Positions 24,380 to 33,464 of a stretch of DNA of 64,000 nt are shown in pieces. The stretch covers positions 328,338-392,337 of the forward strand of contig NZ_MAQW01000023.1 in NCBI RefSeq assembly GCF_001682855.1, given 5' to 3'. How positions within the stretch are numbered: the stretch's first letter is position 1; each line of letters opens with the position of its first letter. This DNA comes from Bacillus sp. FJAT-27264 (GTDB lineage Bacteria > Bacillota > Bacilli > Paenibacillales > Paenibacillaceae). The notes beneath the pieces are model-generated. The model was not told the DNA's origin and did not search any database. It was given only the letters and a program-made list of their open reading frames with translations. The translations under genes were made by a program, and so were the position numbers.

Positions 24380-26740
24380 TTGAATCTAAAATATTTGTGG
24401 GAGAAACGGAAAAGTATCATCGTAACCTGGTTAATCTCATACAGCGCTGTCTTGTTTGTGCCGATGATTGTCAGCCTGCTGGTATACACCCAGTCGAGTC
24501 AGGCGCTGAAAAGTGAGATTCATCGTGCCAATGATTCCATGCTGAGACAGGTTCGGTATACCATTGACACCCAGATTGATCTGATGAAGCGTCTGAATAT
24601 GGAGATGACCTGGAACAACAAGCTCCAGGATCTGATGTATTCCAGCAAAACCCCGGGCGATGCCCAGTTCACGGTCTATCAATTGGCTAAAGAGCTGCGG
24701 ATGTATCAGACTTCGTATGCCTCTATTGATGAGTTCTATGTTACCTGGGATCAAGACGGGTCTGTTATCCGGTCCGGTAATGTGCGCGATTTGGAAACCG
24801 CTTTCAATACAATTCACAATACCGGTTCCCTGACCTATGAACAGTGGCTGGATACGATCCATCAATCGGCGAATAACCGTTTTCTGCTGCTGCCTCATCT
24901 AGATTCGGCCAAACCGCAGACCGGCATAGCCTACCTGACCCACTTGCCCAAGGATTTGAACGGAAGAGAGACGGGGACAGTAGTGGTCATGGCGGATACC
25001 GCGAGGTTCCAGAAGGCCATCGAGAGCATATCCGGCTTCAGCGGTGGTCAAATTATGGTCCTTAATGAAGAGAACGAGGTACTGCTGTCCAACCTGCCAG
25101 TATCCATCAATCTGGATCAGCTATTGCAGGATTTACCGGCCGACAGCGGCCAAGTCATGAATATTCCGGCAAGAGACGGGGATTCCGAGCTATTTTACAT
25201 CCAATCTTCCATATCTAAACTAAAATATGTCCTGATGATCCCGAGCAGTATTTATTGGGAAAAAGCGGAGTATGTCCGCAGATTCACTTATATCAGCCTC
25301 TTTCTCAGTTTTGTGAGCGCGGGGGTGCTGACCTGGTTCTTTATGCGCCGCAATTATTCACCGATTCAGCAGCTTGTACAGCTTCTGACAGACAAGAACT
25401 CTCATGAAGAAAGGACCGACTGGAACGAACTGAGCTTTATTCAAAGATCCATCTCGAAAACCAGAAGTGAAAAGGAAAAAATCGCCTTGCAACTGGAGTC
25501 TCATCAGCATGTGCTGCGTTCCAATATGCTCAATCGGCTCCTCAAAGGTAAGACGGACCCGTTGATTCCTTATGAAGAGGCATTCGAGTCTTTTGACATC
25601 AAGCTGTTGTCAGAAGAGTTCGCGGTGATCTTATTCATGGTGGAGAACGGTGAAAGTCTGTCCGCCCAGCTGCCGGGCATTGATCTGCATGAGAAAAGCA
25701 AGCTGATTCAGTTCATCATCAGTAATGTGGTGGAGGAGCTGGCCGAGCATTACCACCATGTCGGATATACGGTGGAAGTGGATGACATGATGGTGTGTCT
25801 GGTGAACTGTGGAGAGCCCGAGTCCACTGTGTTCAAAGAAGACCTGAAAGCTATTGCTGCGGAAGCGCAGCACTTTCTGGCCAGCTACCAGATGGTACTG
25901 ACGCTATCCATCGGCGGCATTCATTCCTCCCTGTCAGGTATTGCTGAAGCTTACCGCGAAGCAGTAGACGCCATGGCCTACAAAATGGTGCTGGGCAAAC
26001 AGGAGATCATTGCCTATGACGAAATTCGCAAAGAGACGACGGATCATTCACAGACCGGATATTATTATCCGCTGCAGGTGGAGCAACAGATTATCAATCT
26101 GATCAAGGTGGGGGACATGGAGCAGGTCACGAAAATCATCGACGAGGTGACGGACCGTAACTTTAATCAGCCGGTTATTTCACTGACGCTTGCAAGGTGT
26201 CTGATCTTTAATCTGGCTGGAACCATGGTGAAGGCGATGAACGAGCTTGGCGACGGGGACAGTAGCATGTTGGGCGATAACCCTTTATGGCTGGATCAAA
26301 TCATTGCTTGCGACACGATCCTGGAGATGAAGGCGGAGCTCCAGACACTGGTTGCTGAGGTCTGCGCGTTTGCCGCAGCCAAGCTGGAGCAGAACGTCTC
26401 ACATGAACGGGCAGAGTCGCTGCGTGATTTGGTTCTCAAGGTTACGGCGCATATCGAAGACCAATACAGTAATTCCAATCTGAGCGTCAATATGATCGGC
26501 GAGCATTTTAACATGAAGGGCAGTTATTTATCGAAGCTGTTCAAGAGCCAAACCGGAGAAGGCGTGCTGGATTATATCAACAAATACCGGATTGGGCAGG
26601 CCAAGGAGATGCTGAAGACGAGACAGGCCTCGATTTCGGATATTGCCAAGCAGGCCGGGTACAACGAGGTGGCGACCTTTATTCGTGTATTCAAGAAATA
26701 TGAGGGGATTACCCCGGGGAAATTCAAGGAAATGCAGTGA
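24380..26740 (+). CDS. Membrane-anchored AraC family regulator with extracellular sensor
   Basis: Protein of 786 aa starting at TTG with GAGGGG upstream. TM1 at about 13-36, an extracellular Cache-like sensor of about 255 residues, TM2 at about 298-319, a cytoplasmic linker, then an AraC-type helix-turn-helix pair at about 680-786 (NMKGSYLSKLFKSQTGEGVL, then GYNEVATFIRVFKKYEGITP). It has no kinase or receiver domain, so it would bind DNA while tethered to the membrane. It is followed 27 nt later by a binding lipoprotein gene. It probably reports an external sugar, directly or through that lipoprotein, and controls the Lpl-type and GH88 genes. Confidence 0.93.
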   Translation: MNLKYLWEKRKSIIVTWLISYSAVLFVPMIVSLLVYTQSSQALKSEIHRANDSMLRQVRYTIDTQIDLMKRLNMEMTWNNKLQDLMYSSKTPGDAQFTVYQLAKELRMYQTSYASIDEFYVTWDQDGSVIRSGNVRDLETAFNTIHNTGSLTYEQWLDTIHQSANNRFLLLPHLDSAKPQTGIAYLTHLPKDLNGRETGTVVVMADTARFQKAIESISGFSGGQIMVLNEENEVLLSNLPVSINLDQLLQDLPADSGQVMNIPARDGDSELFYIQSSISKLKYVLMIPSSIYWEKAEYVRRFTYISLFLSFVSAGVLTWFFMRRNYSPIQQLVQLLTDKNSHEERTDWNELSFIQRSISKTRSEKEKIALQLESHQHVLRSNMLNRLLKGKTDPLIPYEEAFESFDIKLLSEEFAVILFMVENGESLSAQLPGIDLHEKSKLIQFIISNVVEELAEHYHHVGYTVEVDDMMVCLVNCGEPESTVFKEDLKAIAAEAQHFLASYQMVLTLSIGGIHSSLSGIAEAYREAVDAMAYKMVLGKQEIIAYDEIRKETTDHSQTGYYYPLQVEQQIINLIKVGDMEQVTKIIDEVTDRNFNQPVISLTLARCLIFNLAGTMVKAMNELGDGDSSMLGDNPLWLDQIIACDTILEMKAELQTLVAEVCAFAAAKLEQNVSHERAESLRDLVLKVTAHIEDQYSNSNLSVNMIGEHFNMKGSYLSKLFKSQTGEGVLDYINKYRIGQAKEMLKTRQASISDIAKQAGYNEVATFIRVFKKYEGITPGKFKEMQ

Positions 26741-26767
26741 CACATCCCGAAGAAAGGAGGACGTTTC

Positions 26768-28516
26768 ATGAGGGAACAGGGAACAAAGAGCAGTGATGTA
26801 GAAAGAGGCGCGGGAGAACAGAATTCAGGCGTTCTGCATGATCAGAACGTATTAGCCAAGGATGGCAAGCGGGGGATAATCCGTCCATCTCGGCACATCC
26901 TGTGGCTGCTGCTATTGCTTGCGGTGTTGGGATCCTCCTGCAAGGCACAGGAACTAAGGCAGCAGGAGGCTTCATTATCATCTTTGGCGCAAAATAGTAT
27001 AGAGGCAGATATTCCCCAAGAGGACGGTTATCCGATCCATACCAACAAGACGCTCACCTATTGGGCTGAGCTGAATGGCAACGCCGGCAATATCAAACCT
27101 ACCTTTCAGGATGTCCCCTTCTTTCAGGAATGGCAGCGCCGGACCGGGGTAAAGCTGGATTTCATTCAGCCTCCGGCCAATCAGGCCAGAGAGGCCATTA
27201 ATGTGTTGCTGGCTTCGGGGGATCTACCGGATATGCTGGAATACGAATGGGCCGGTTTTCCTGGGGGACCGGAGAAGGCGATCAGCGACGGGTACATTTT
27301 GCGCTTGAATGAGGTCATGGACAAGTATGCGCCTCATCTGAAGCAATATCTACGTGAGCATCCTGAAATCGATAAGCAGATTAAGACGGACAGCGGCAGC
27401 TACTACGTGTTTCCGTTTATTCAGGGAGATGAACAACTGCTTACTTACCAAGGGCCGATTATCCGTAAGGACTGGCTGGACGAACTGGGGCTTCAGGTGC
27501 CAGTAACCATTGAGGATTGGCACATTGTCCTGAAGGCTTTTAAGGAGAAAAAAGGGGTCAAGGCACCGCTGAGCTTCCTCGGCGTACCCAGCCCGTTGTT
27601 CGGTATCGAGAATGGGGCCTTTGTCGGTGCTTTTGGAATAAAGAAGGGATTTTATCTAGATCAGGGTCAAGTGAAGTATGGGGCAATGGAGCCTGGATAT
27701 AAGTCCTTTCTGGCCCTATTCAGAGAGTGGTATGCCGAAGGATTGATCGACAAAAATATGTCTTCCGTCGACACCAAGACGCTCGATGCCAATATGATCT
27801 CCGGCCGAAGCGGGGCCAGTATTTGGAATGCTGGTGCAGGCATTGGGATGTGGCAGCCTGCTGTGAAGGATAAATGGCCGCAGGCCAAGTTCGTCCCGGC
27901 TCCCTACCCAGTGCTTCATGCCGGAGAGAAACCCAAATTCGGGCAGCGGGCCAATGCCTATATGGGCAGCGGTGGCGTAGCTATTTCCAGCAGTAGCAAG
28001 AATGTAGAGGAAGCGGTTCGTATGCTGGATTATGGATACAGCCCTGCAGGACATCTGCTATTCAATTTCGGTATGGAGGGCATTAGCTACAAGATGGAGA
28101 ACGGCTATCCGCTCTATACCGATCTTATCATGCAGAACAAGGATAAGCTGGCACCGGCCCAATCGCTTGCCATGTATACGCGGGCCAGTTATTTTGGCCC
28201 TTTTGTACAGGATGCCCGTTATCTGGAGCAGTATTACTTCCTGCCTGAGCAGAAGGATGCCGTTAGCATCTGGTCGGACACTGATGCCAAGCACACTATG
28301 CTGCCACAAATCTCCAAGACCGAGAAAGAGAGTACAGAGTTCTCCGCGATCATGGCCGATGTTACGACACTGGTGGATGAAATGTCCCTGAAGATTATTT
28401 TTGGCATCGAGCCGCTAGAGAACTTCGACGATTACGTAGCCCAGATCAAAGCCCTGAAGATCGACCAGGCGATCGAAATTCAGACCGCGGCGCTGAAGCG
28501 TTATGTGGAACGGTGA
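26768..28516 (+). CDS. Second LplA-like binding lipoprotein, without permeases
   Basis: Extracellular solute-binding lipoprotein of 582 aa, paralogous to the product of 18420-20054 (shared TYWAELNGN, FPGGPEKAISDGYILRLNEV, GPIIRKDWLDELGLQVPVT). The start has GAAAGGAGG 7 nt upstream. Unusually, a charged segment of about 43 residues precedes the hydrophobic core and the lipobox LGSSC (Cys58). No later in-frame ATG, GTG or TTG gives a normal short n-region that I can see. It is followed by a terminator, not by permeases. It may feed the upstream Lpl permeases with a different ligand or present ligand to the membrane regulator encoded just before it. Confidence 0.9.
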   Translation: MREQGTKSSDVERGAGEQNSGVLHDQNVLAKDGKRGIIRPSRHILWLLLLLAVLGSSCKAQELRQQEASLSSLAQNSIEADIPQEDGYPIHTNKTLTYWAELNGNAGNIKPTFQDVPFFQEWQRRTGVKLDFIQPPANQAREAINVLLASGDLPDMLEYEWAGFPGGPEKAISDGYILRLNEVMDKYAPHLKQYLREHPEIDKQIKTDSGSYYVFPFIQGDEQLLTYQGPIIRKDWLDELGLQVPVTIEDWHIVLKAFKEKKGVKAPLSFLGVPSPLFGIENGAFVGAFGIKKGFYLDQGQVKYGAMEPGYKSFLALFREWYAEGLIDKNMSSVDTKTLDANMISGRSGASIWNAGAGIGMWQPAVKDKWPQAKFVPAPYPVLHAGEKPKFGQRANAYMGSGGVAISSSSKNVEEAVRMLDYGYSPAGHLLFNFGMEGISYKMENGYPLYTDLIMQNKDKLAPAQSLAMYTRASYFGPFVQDARYLEQYYFLPEQKDAVSIWSDTDAKHTMLPQISKTEKESTEFSAIMADVTTLVDEMSLKIIFGIEPLENFDDYVAQIKALKIDQAIEIQTAALKRYVER

Positions 28517-28568
28517 GAGAGCATCAGTGAAGGTCGATATAACAGAAAGAATATAAAGATATAAAGAG

Positions 28569-28596
28569 CTCTGCCGAAAAGTGGCAGGGTTTTTTC
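28569..28596 (+). terminator. Terminator after the second binding-lipoprotein gene
   Basis: CTGCC (28571-28575) pairs with GGCAG (28583-28587), extended by weaker pairs, followed by TTTTTT. Confidence 0.8.
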
Positions 28597-28679
28597 TTGT
28601 TTATTCGGCCAAACTGGATGAGGTCCTGTTTGAAAAACCGGATGGTGTAAAAGTGGCGGTCTTGTCTTAAACTAATCAT

Positions 28680-28694
28680 TGATAATAATTATCA
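28680..28694 (+). promoter_or_regulatory. Fur box
   Basis: TGATAATAATTATCA is a perfect 7-1-7 inverted repeat identical in form to the Bacillus Fur box (TGATAATNATTATCA). It lies 30 bp before the start of the siderophore-binding lipoprotein gene, so this operon should be repressed when iron is plentiful. Confidence 0.93.
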
Positions 28695-28723
28695 TTTTCA
28701 TAAGAGGGGGAAGAAGAACAGAG

Positions 28724-29704
28724 ATGCGTAAAAGAAAGCTACATATGGGGATTGTTTTTACTATTCTGCTAAGCCTTGCTTTGGCTGGCTGTGGCAATAA
28801 AGACCAAGCGTCGGTTTCCGACTCTAACACAACAAAAGAGGAGGCCGCTCCCACTGAGCAAGCTTCCAAGGCTGTCTCCATTAAGCACGCATGGGGCGAA
28901 ACGGAGTTTACACAGACGCCGCAAAAAATCATTACACTGGATTTTTCCTTTATTGATACGTTGACTGCCCTTGGAGTGACGCCGGTAGGGAATGCGGGCG
29001 TAGGCAAGACCAAGGTTCCTGAATACTTGGCGGATAAAGTGACTGGAGTGGCCGATGTGGGAGAGCGCAAAGCCCCCAATTTGGAGGTCATCCAGTCCCT
29101 GAAGCCAGATCTGATCATTGCCAGTGTGGACCGTCATGCCATGATTCGGAAGGAACTGGAGGGTATTACACAGACGGTTGCTTTTGATGATGCGAGTATT
29201 GATCAAATCATGAGCAATGTAACCACTATTGGAGAAATGCTGGGCAAGAGTGAAGAAGCCAACAAGGTGAACAATGGACTAAAAGCGAAGATTGCAGAAG
29301 TGAAGAGTAGTATGCAAGGCTCCCCTTCCGTTCTGGTAGTCGGCTACTTCGACGATCACTTCACGGTTTGGATCAAGGATTCCTTTATCGGAACGCTCTT
29401 GACGCAAAGCGGCCTGAACTATGCGTTCAATGGAGAGATTACCAGTACGGAAGGCAAGGGCGAGGGGACGCGTATGGCACTGGAACGTTTGCATGAGCTG
29501 AACCCGGATTATATCATGATGTATGGCGACAGCACAGATAAGCTGAAGTCCAACCCGCTATATCAAGATATGAAGGCTGTGAAGGAAGGCCATCTTGTGA
29601 ATGTTGACCGCGATCTATGGGCGCGTGCCCGCGGGCCGATCGCAGCGGATAAGATTTTGACTCAGGTTCAGGATATCCTGAAGGAAAAAAGTGCATCCAA
29701 GTAG
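28724..29704 (+). CDS. Fe(III)-siderophore substrate-binding lipoprotein, FecB/FepB type
   Basis: Extracellular siderophore-binding protein of 326 aa from the ATG at 28724 (GAGGGGGAAG upstream; the open frame reaches back to 28679 but that part is the Fur box). Lipobox LALAGC with Cys23, then a Thr/Glu-rich linker. The type III periplasmic-binding fold shows PQKIITLDFSFIDTLTALGV and LEVIQSLKPDLIIAS. It delivers an iron-siderophore complex to the two FecCD permeases that follow. The siderophore cannot be named from sequence. Confidence 0.94.
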   Translation: MRKRKLHMGIVFTILLSLALAGCGNKDQASVSDSNTTKEEAAPTEQASKAVSIKHAWGETEFTQTPQKIITLDFSFIDTLTALGVTPVGNAGVGKTKVPEYLADKVTGVADVGERKAPNLEVIQSLKPDLIIASVDRHAMIRKELEGITQTVAFDDASIDQIMSNVTTIGEMLGKSEEANKVNNGLKAKIAEVKSSMQGSPSVLVVGYFDDHFTVWIKDSFIGTLLTQSGLNYAFNGEITSTEGKGEGTRMALERLHELNPDYIMMYGDSTDKLKSNPLYQDMKAVKEGHLVNVDRDLWARARGPIAADKILTQVQDILKEKSASK

Positions 29705-29717
29705 GGAGAGATCTCTT

Positions 29718-30740
29718 TTGAGTGATATCGGTTTGAAAAAAGAAGGGGAGGCGCGTAAAGCGCCCCCCTTGTGGTTGGTTTTCAGCATTTTCGGAGTGAT
29801 TCTGCTTGCTATAGCCGCTGTCACCCTCAGCTACCGGGTAAAGGGATTGACCTGGTCAACGTTGTTCTCCACCACAAACGATGAAGTCTTGACTTACACA
29901 TTGTGGTCTATTCGCGCGCCCCGGCTTCTCCTGTCCATCATTTTGGGCGCCGGGCTTGCGGTTGCGGGCTGTCTGCTGCAGAGTATGACCCGCAATCCGC
30001 TGTCTGATCCCGAGATTCTGGGGATTAACCAAGGTGCTTCCTGCTTCGCAGTTATTGCCATCATCGGATTTGGCGAGCGGGACAGCTCGGCCGTGATCCT
30101 GCTGGCCTCTTTATGTGGTGCCGGAGCTATCGGTCTCTTAATTTCCTGGTTATCCCGTTACAGTGGAAATGATGCCTCCCGGCTAATGCTGGCGGGTGTT
30201 GCGATAAGTGCATTTATGGGTGCTTTAACGACCGGATTTATTTTGCTCTATGAGACGCAGCTTATCGAGATTTTGTACTGGATGGCCGGAAAATTGACAG
30301 GGACTACATGGAGTGACAACAAACTGGTCTGGGCACTGGATATTCCCGCCCTAATCGTGGCTTTTTTGCTGGCCAGAACATTGAATTTGCTGGGACAAGG
30401 GGAAGAGCTGGCCACCGGGCTTGGGGTAAATGTACCCCGGGTCCGGCAACTGATCGGTGTACTGATCGTTATTCTGACAGGCAGTGCTGTCGCCGTAGCG
30501 GGACCGATCGGTTTTATCGGCCTCATGGTGCCGCATATGGCGAAACGGCTCGGCGGTTTAGATCACAAGGTCATTTTACCGCTGTCTGCTATCATGGGAG
30601 CCGTGCTTTTGTCTGCTGCCGATTTTTTGTCGCAGTGGCTGACTTATCCTGCCGATTTGCCAGTAGGTATTATTACGGCATTCATGGGGGTACCTTTCTT
30701 TCTGTACCTGCTGCGCCGTCAGCGGGAGGGTCATAGATAA
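29718..30740 (+). CDS. Iron-siderophore ABC permease, FecCD family (first)
   Basis: Membrane permease of 340 aa from a TTG at 29718 with AGGGAGAG upstream; the frame is open to 29691 but that would overlap the previous gene without a ribosome site. About ten helices. Family motifs include RAPRLLLSIILGAGLAVAGC, LQSMTRNPLSDPEILGINQG and GPIGFIGLMVPHMAKRL. It forms the import channel with the next gene product, whose ATG overlaps its stop (TAATG). Confidence 0.95.
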   Translation: MSDIGLKKEGEARKAPPLWLVFSIFGVILLAIAAVTLSYRVKGLTWSTLFSTTNDEVLTYTLWSIRAPRLLLSIILGAGLAVAGCLLQSMTRNPLSDPEILGINQGASCFAVIAIIGFGERDSSAVILLASLCGAGAIGLLISWLSRYSGNDASRLMLAGVAISAFMGALTTGFILLYETQLIEILYWMAGKLTGTTWSDNKLVWALDIPALIVAFLLARTLNLLGQGEELATGLGVNVPRVRQLIGVLIVILTGSAVAVAGPIGFIGLMVPHMAKRLGGLDHKVILPLSAIMGAVLLSAADFLSQWLTYPADLPVGIITAFMGVPFFLYLLRRQREGHR

Positions 30741-31744
30741 TGAAACTGAGAAAATGGACCCGTTTTGGGCAGATCGTTGCGTTATTGTTATTACTGCTGA
30801 TTATAGCAGCGGTCTTGAGTCTCCGTTTTGGTGCGGTGAATACGCCGCTGCGGGAGATTTTGGCCGAACTGGCCGGCGGAGAACCGCTGGTGCTTAAATA
30901 TCGTCTGCCGCGGCTGATTATTGCAGTGCTGACCGGGATCAATATGGCCGTCGCCGGGGCTATCCTGCAGAGCGTCACCCGGAACCCGCTGGCTGCACCT
31001 GATATTGTGGGTGTCACCGCCGGCGGCGGATTTGGTGCAGTGGTTGTGCTACTCGTTTTTCCGACATGGAGCGCGGCGGGACTCCCGATAGCAGCTTTTG
31101 CCGGAGCAGTGACAGCTGCTGTGATCGTCTACTTGTTCGCTTACCAGCGCGGCGGCATCCGGCCTACCCGGCTTGCATTAACTGGTGTATCCGTGTCTCT
31201 GGGCTTTCATTCGCTGATTACGTTCCTGATTGTCAAATATGCGCTGGATTCTTCCCAGGCACTGGTCTGGCTGAAGGGTAGTCTCTATGCCCGCTCGTGG
31301 CAGCATGTGGAGATGCTCTGGCCCTGGACACTGGGAGGAGTGATTCTCACACTGCTTAGTCACCGTCAGATCAATACGCTGCAATTGGACGAAGACACCG
31401 TAACCGGCCTAGGGCTGCGTATCCAGCTGGTACGCGTGCTGCTGCTGCTTACAGCAGTAGGGCTGTCTGCAAGTTCTGTGGCTGTCTCAGGTACGATCGG
31501 ATTTGTAGGACTGGTCATCCCTCCGCTGTCCAAATGGCTTGTCGGTCCTGACAGCCGATTGTACTTACCTGTATCTGCTTTGCTGGGTGCTTTGCTGGTT
31601 ACACTGGCAGATTTGCTTGGTCGCGTGGTTCTGCCTCCCCTGGAAATTCCTGCGGGAATCTTCACCGCCCTGATCGGTGCGCCTTACTTTATCTATCTGC
31701 TGCTCATTCGCAGAGCAAAGCCAAACAAGAGCCAGTCCCGTTAA
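30740..31744 (+). CDS. Iron-siderophore ABC permease, FecCD family (second)
   Basis: Second FecCD permease, 334 aa, translationally coupled to the first by a 1-bp overlap. Motifs: RLPRLIIAVLTGINMAVAGA, LQSVTRNPLAAPDIVGVTAG and GTIGFVGLVIPPLSKWLVG. It should form a heterodimer with the preceding permease. The operon ends here, without an ATPase gene, in a terminator that begins inside the last codons. Confidence 0.95.
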   Translation: MKLRKWTRFGQIVALLLLLLIIAAVLSLRFGAVNTPLREILAELAGGEPLVLKYRLPRLIIAVLTGINMAVAGAILQSVTRNPLAAPDIVGVTAGGGFGAVVVLLVFPTWSAAGLPIAAFAGAVTAAVIVYLFAYQRGGIRPTRLALTGVSVSLGFHSLITFLIVKYALDSSQALVWLKGSLYARSWQHVEMLWPWTLGGVILTLLSHRQINTLQLDEDTVTGLGLRIQLVRVLLLLTAVGLSASSVAVSGTIGFVGLVIPPLSKWLVGPDSRLYLPVSALLGALLVTLADLLGRVVLPPLEIPAGIFTALIGAPYFIYLLLIRRAKPNKSQSR

Positions 31745-31768
31745 GGGCTGGCTCTTGTTTGGTTTGTT
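31721..31768 (+). terminator. Terminator overlapping the end of the iron operon
   Basis: CCAAACAAGAGCCAG (31721-31735) pairs with CTGGCTCTTGTTTGG (31748-31762), all 15 positions, followed by a T-rich tail. The left arm encodes the last residues of the second FecCD permease. Confidence 0.92.
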
Positions 31769-31787
31769 TAGCGTCCTTAATCCTTTA

Positions 31788-33224
31788 TTATTTCTGCAAT
31801 TCAGCGCGCACAGCGTCCGCCAGTCTGGTTATGCCAGGTACAATGTCCTGGTCTGTCGGTCTGCTATAGGCCAGCCGCAGATAACCTGACTCAGCGCCGT
31901 ATACCTCGCCCGGCACAAACGCAACTCCTCTCTGGAGAGCCGCCTCCAGCAGCCGGCTTTCGTTGATCTCTCCTGGGAGCTTGCACCACAAAAAGATTCC
32001 ACCTTCAGGCTTGTTGAAGCTGATTATGCCAGGCAGTTCTTGTTCCAATGCCCCAATGGTTAAATCTCGCTTGTACAGCAGCCTTTGCCGTAACATCTCC
32101 AAGTGGGACACGAAGGCGGGCGAAGACATAAACTCTGATGCAATATGCTGAGGGATGATGCTGAAGCCAAGATCCATCTGCCGTCTGGCATCGGCAAGGC
32201 GACTGAGGACGGACTCCGGGGCAACAATCCAGCCGATGTGCAGGCCCGGTGCAGCTATTCTGGAGAAGGAACCTGTATAGAGCGTACCTGAGGCTGTATC
32301 TTCTGATTTCAGCGGGAAGGCCAGCTCGCCGTTGTATCCGGTCAAGCCCAGCGGATCATCCTCTACAACAGGAAGCCGCAGCTCACTGGCTGTCTCCAAC
32401 AGCAGCTTACGTCTTTCCCTGCTCAGCAGCGTTCCAGTGGGATTCTGAAAATTAGGGTTGATAAACAGCATCTTGATCCGGTGCTTCCTATGCAGCGTGC
32501 GCAGACTGTCCGGACAGATCCCCTGGTCATCCACCGGCAGCCTGAATAACCGCAAGCCAGCCGACCGGAACATCGACAATGAACGGAAAAAAGAAGGCGA
32601 CTCGACCCCAATCGCATCGCCTGGTGACAGCAGGCATTGGGTAATTAAGTACAGCGATTGCTGGGAGCCCGAGGTAATCATTATGGAGTCCGGGGTCGTC
32701 TGGATGCCTCTGTAACGCGTAAGGAATTCCGCCAAGGCCTGACGAAGGGGAAGATACCCTTGCGGGAGATCAGGCCCTTCATGGGGCGAATAACGGTATT
32801 CGGCAATAATACGATTCATCTCATCTGTCGGTACCAGTTCTAACGAAAGCTTTCCGCTGGCAAAATCAATCAGCTCGGGATCATGCTTCAGCGCTTCGCG
32901 GACCCGGCGGAGCAGCGGAAGATTGGGCAGAAAGTTGCCGCTATCCGCGTAAGCCTGCCAACTCGGCGTAGGGTGCGCACTTCTTTGTCTGAACGGGCTG
33001 ACAAGCGTCCCGCTGCCTGGCCGGGTCTCGATCACACCCTGTGAGCGCAGCTCCGAATAAGCGAGCACTACCGTGCTGCGATTGACCTTGTACTGCTCCG
33101 CCAGCTTCCGTTCCGAGGGCAGCTTACTGCCCGGAGGGTACTCTCCTTGTGCTATTTTTTCTCCCAGAAGATCAGCGATTTGAAGATACACCGGCCTGTT
33201 GCTTTGCCGATTCGGTTTCCACAT
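31788..33224 (-). CDS. MocR-type GntR regulator / aminotransferase-like protein with Lys-to-Arg change
   Basis: Two-domain protein of 478 aa. A winged helix of the GntR type (PVYLQIADLLGEKIAQGEYP, SKLPSERKLAEQYKVNRSTV) is joined to a class I aminotransferase-like domain. I prefer the ATG at 33224 (AGGTGAT 7 nt upstream); ATG 33242 is the alternative. In MocR proteins the domain ends a strand with SFSK, whose Lys forms the PLP aldimine. Here the same place reads GSFSRIAAPGLHIGWI, and the codon (minus strand of 32259-32261) is AGA, Arg. The other PLP-site sequences (SGSQQSLYLI, NPNFQNPTG, EDDPLGL) are intact. It probably regulates the divergent MATE exporter. Confidence 0.92.
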   Translation of the reverse strand: MWKPNRQSNRPVYLQIADLLGEKIAQGEYPPGSKLPSERKLAEQYKVNRSTVVLAYSELRSQGVIETRPGSGTLVSPFRQRSAHPTPSWQAYADSGNFLPNLPLLRRVREALKHDPELIDFASGKLSLELVPTDEMNRIIAEYRYSPHEGPDLPQGYLPLRQALAEFLTRYRGIQTTPDSIMITSGSQQSLYLITQCLLSPGDAIGVESPSFFRSLSMFRSAGLRLFRLPVDDQGICPDSLRTLHRKHRIKMLFINPNFQNPTGTLLSRERRKLLLETASELRLPVVEDDPLGLTGYNGELAFPLKSEDTASGTLYTGSFSRIAAPGLHIGWIVAPESVLSRLADARRQMDLGFSIIPQHIASEFMSSPAFVSHLEMLRQRLLYKRDLTIGALEQELPGIISFNKPEGGIFLWCKLPGEINESRLLEAALQRGVAFVPGEVYGAESGYLRLAYSRPTDQDIVPGITRLADAVRAELQK

Positions 33225-33306
33225 ATATTCATCACCTGCCATTGCTAATCCTGATTAGGGTAGTTTTTTTCATTCTACACTATTTCGGTGTGGACGACCC
33301 AATCGA

Positions 33307-33352
33307 TCTGTATTCCAGCTTTTGAGATAAATATGTTGCCTTGGAATACAGA
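33307..33352. promoter_or_regulatory. 11-bp inverted repeat between mocR-like and MATE genes
   Basis: TCTGTATTCCA (33307-33317) and TGGAATACAGA (33342-33352) are perfect inverse copies separated by 24 bp, in the 240-bp gap between two divergent genes. This is a good operator candidate for the MocR-type regulator. Confidence 0.65.
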
Positions 33353-33416
33353 CTTAACATCATATTTAGTGTAAACTGAATGTAAAGTGGTCACGGATCA
33401 GTGTGCATATTTTATG

Positions 33417-33444
33417 AAAAGGCTCTTCATATGAAGAGTTTTTT
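33417..33444 (+). terminator. Palindromic stem with U-run upstream of the MATE gene (attenuator-like)
   Basis: CTCTTCATATGAAGAG (33423-33438) is a perfect palindrome followed by TTTTTT, and the stem extends through G-U and A-U pairs on both sides. It lies 20 bp before the MATE start with no gene upstream on the same strand, so it may act as a leader terminator. Confidence 0.55.
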
Positions 33445-33464
33445 CCAATTTTACAGAAAAGAAT

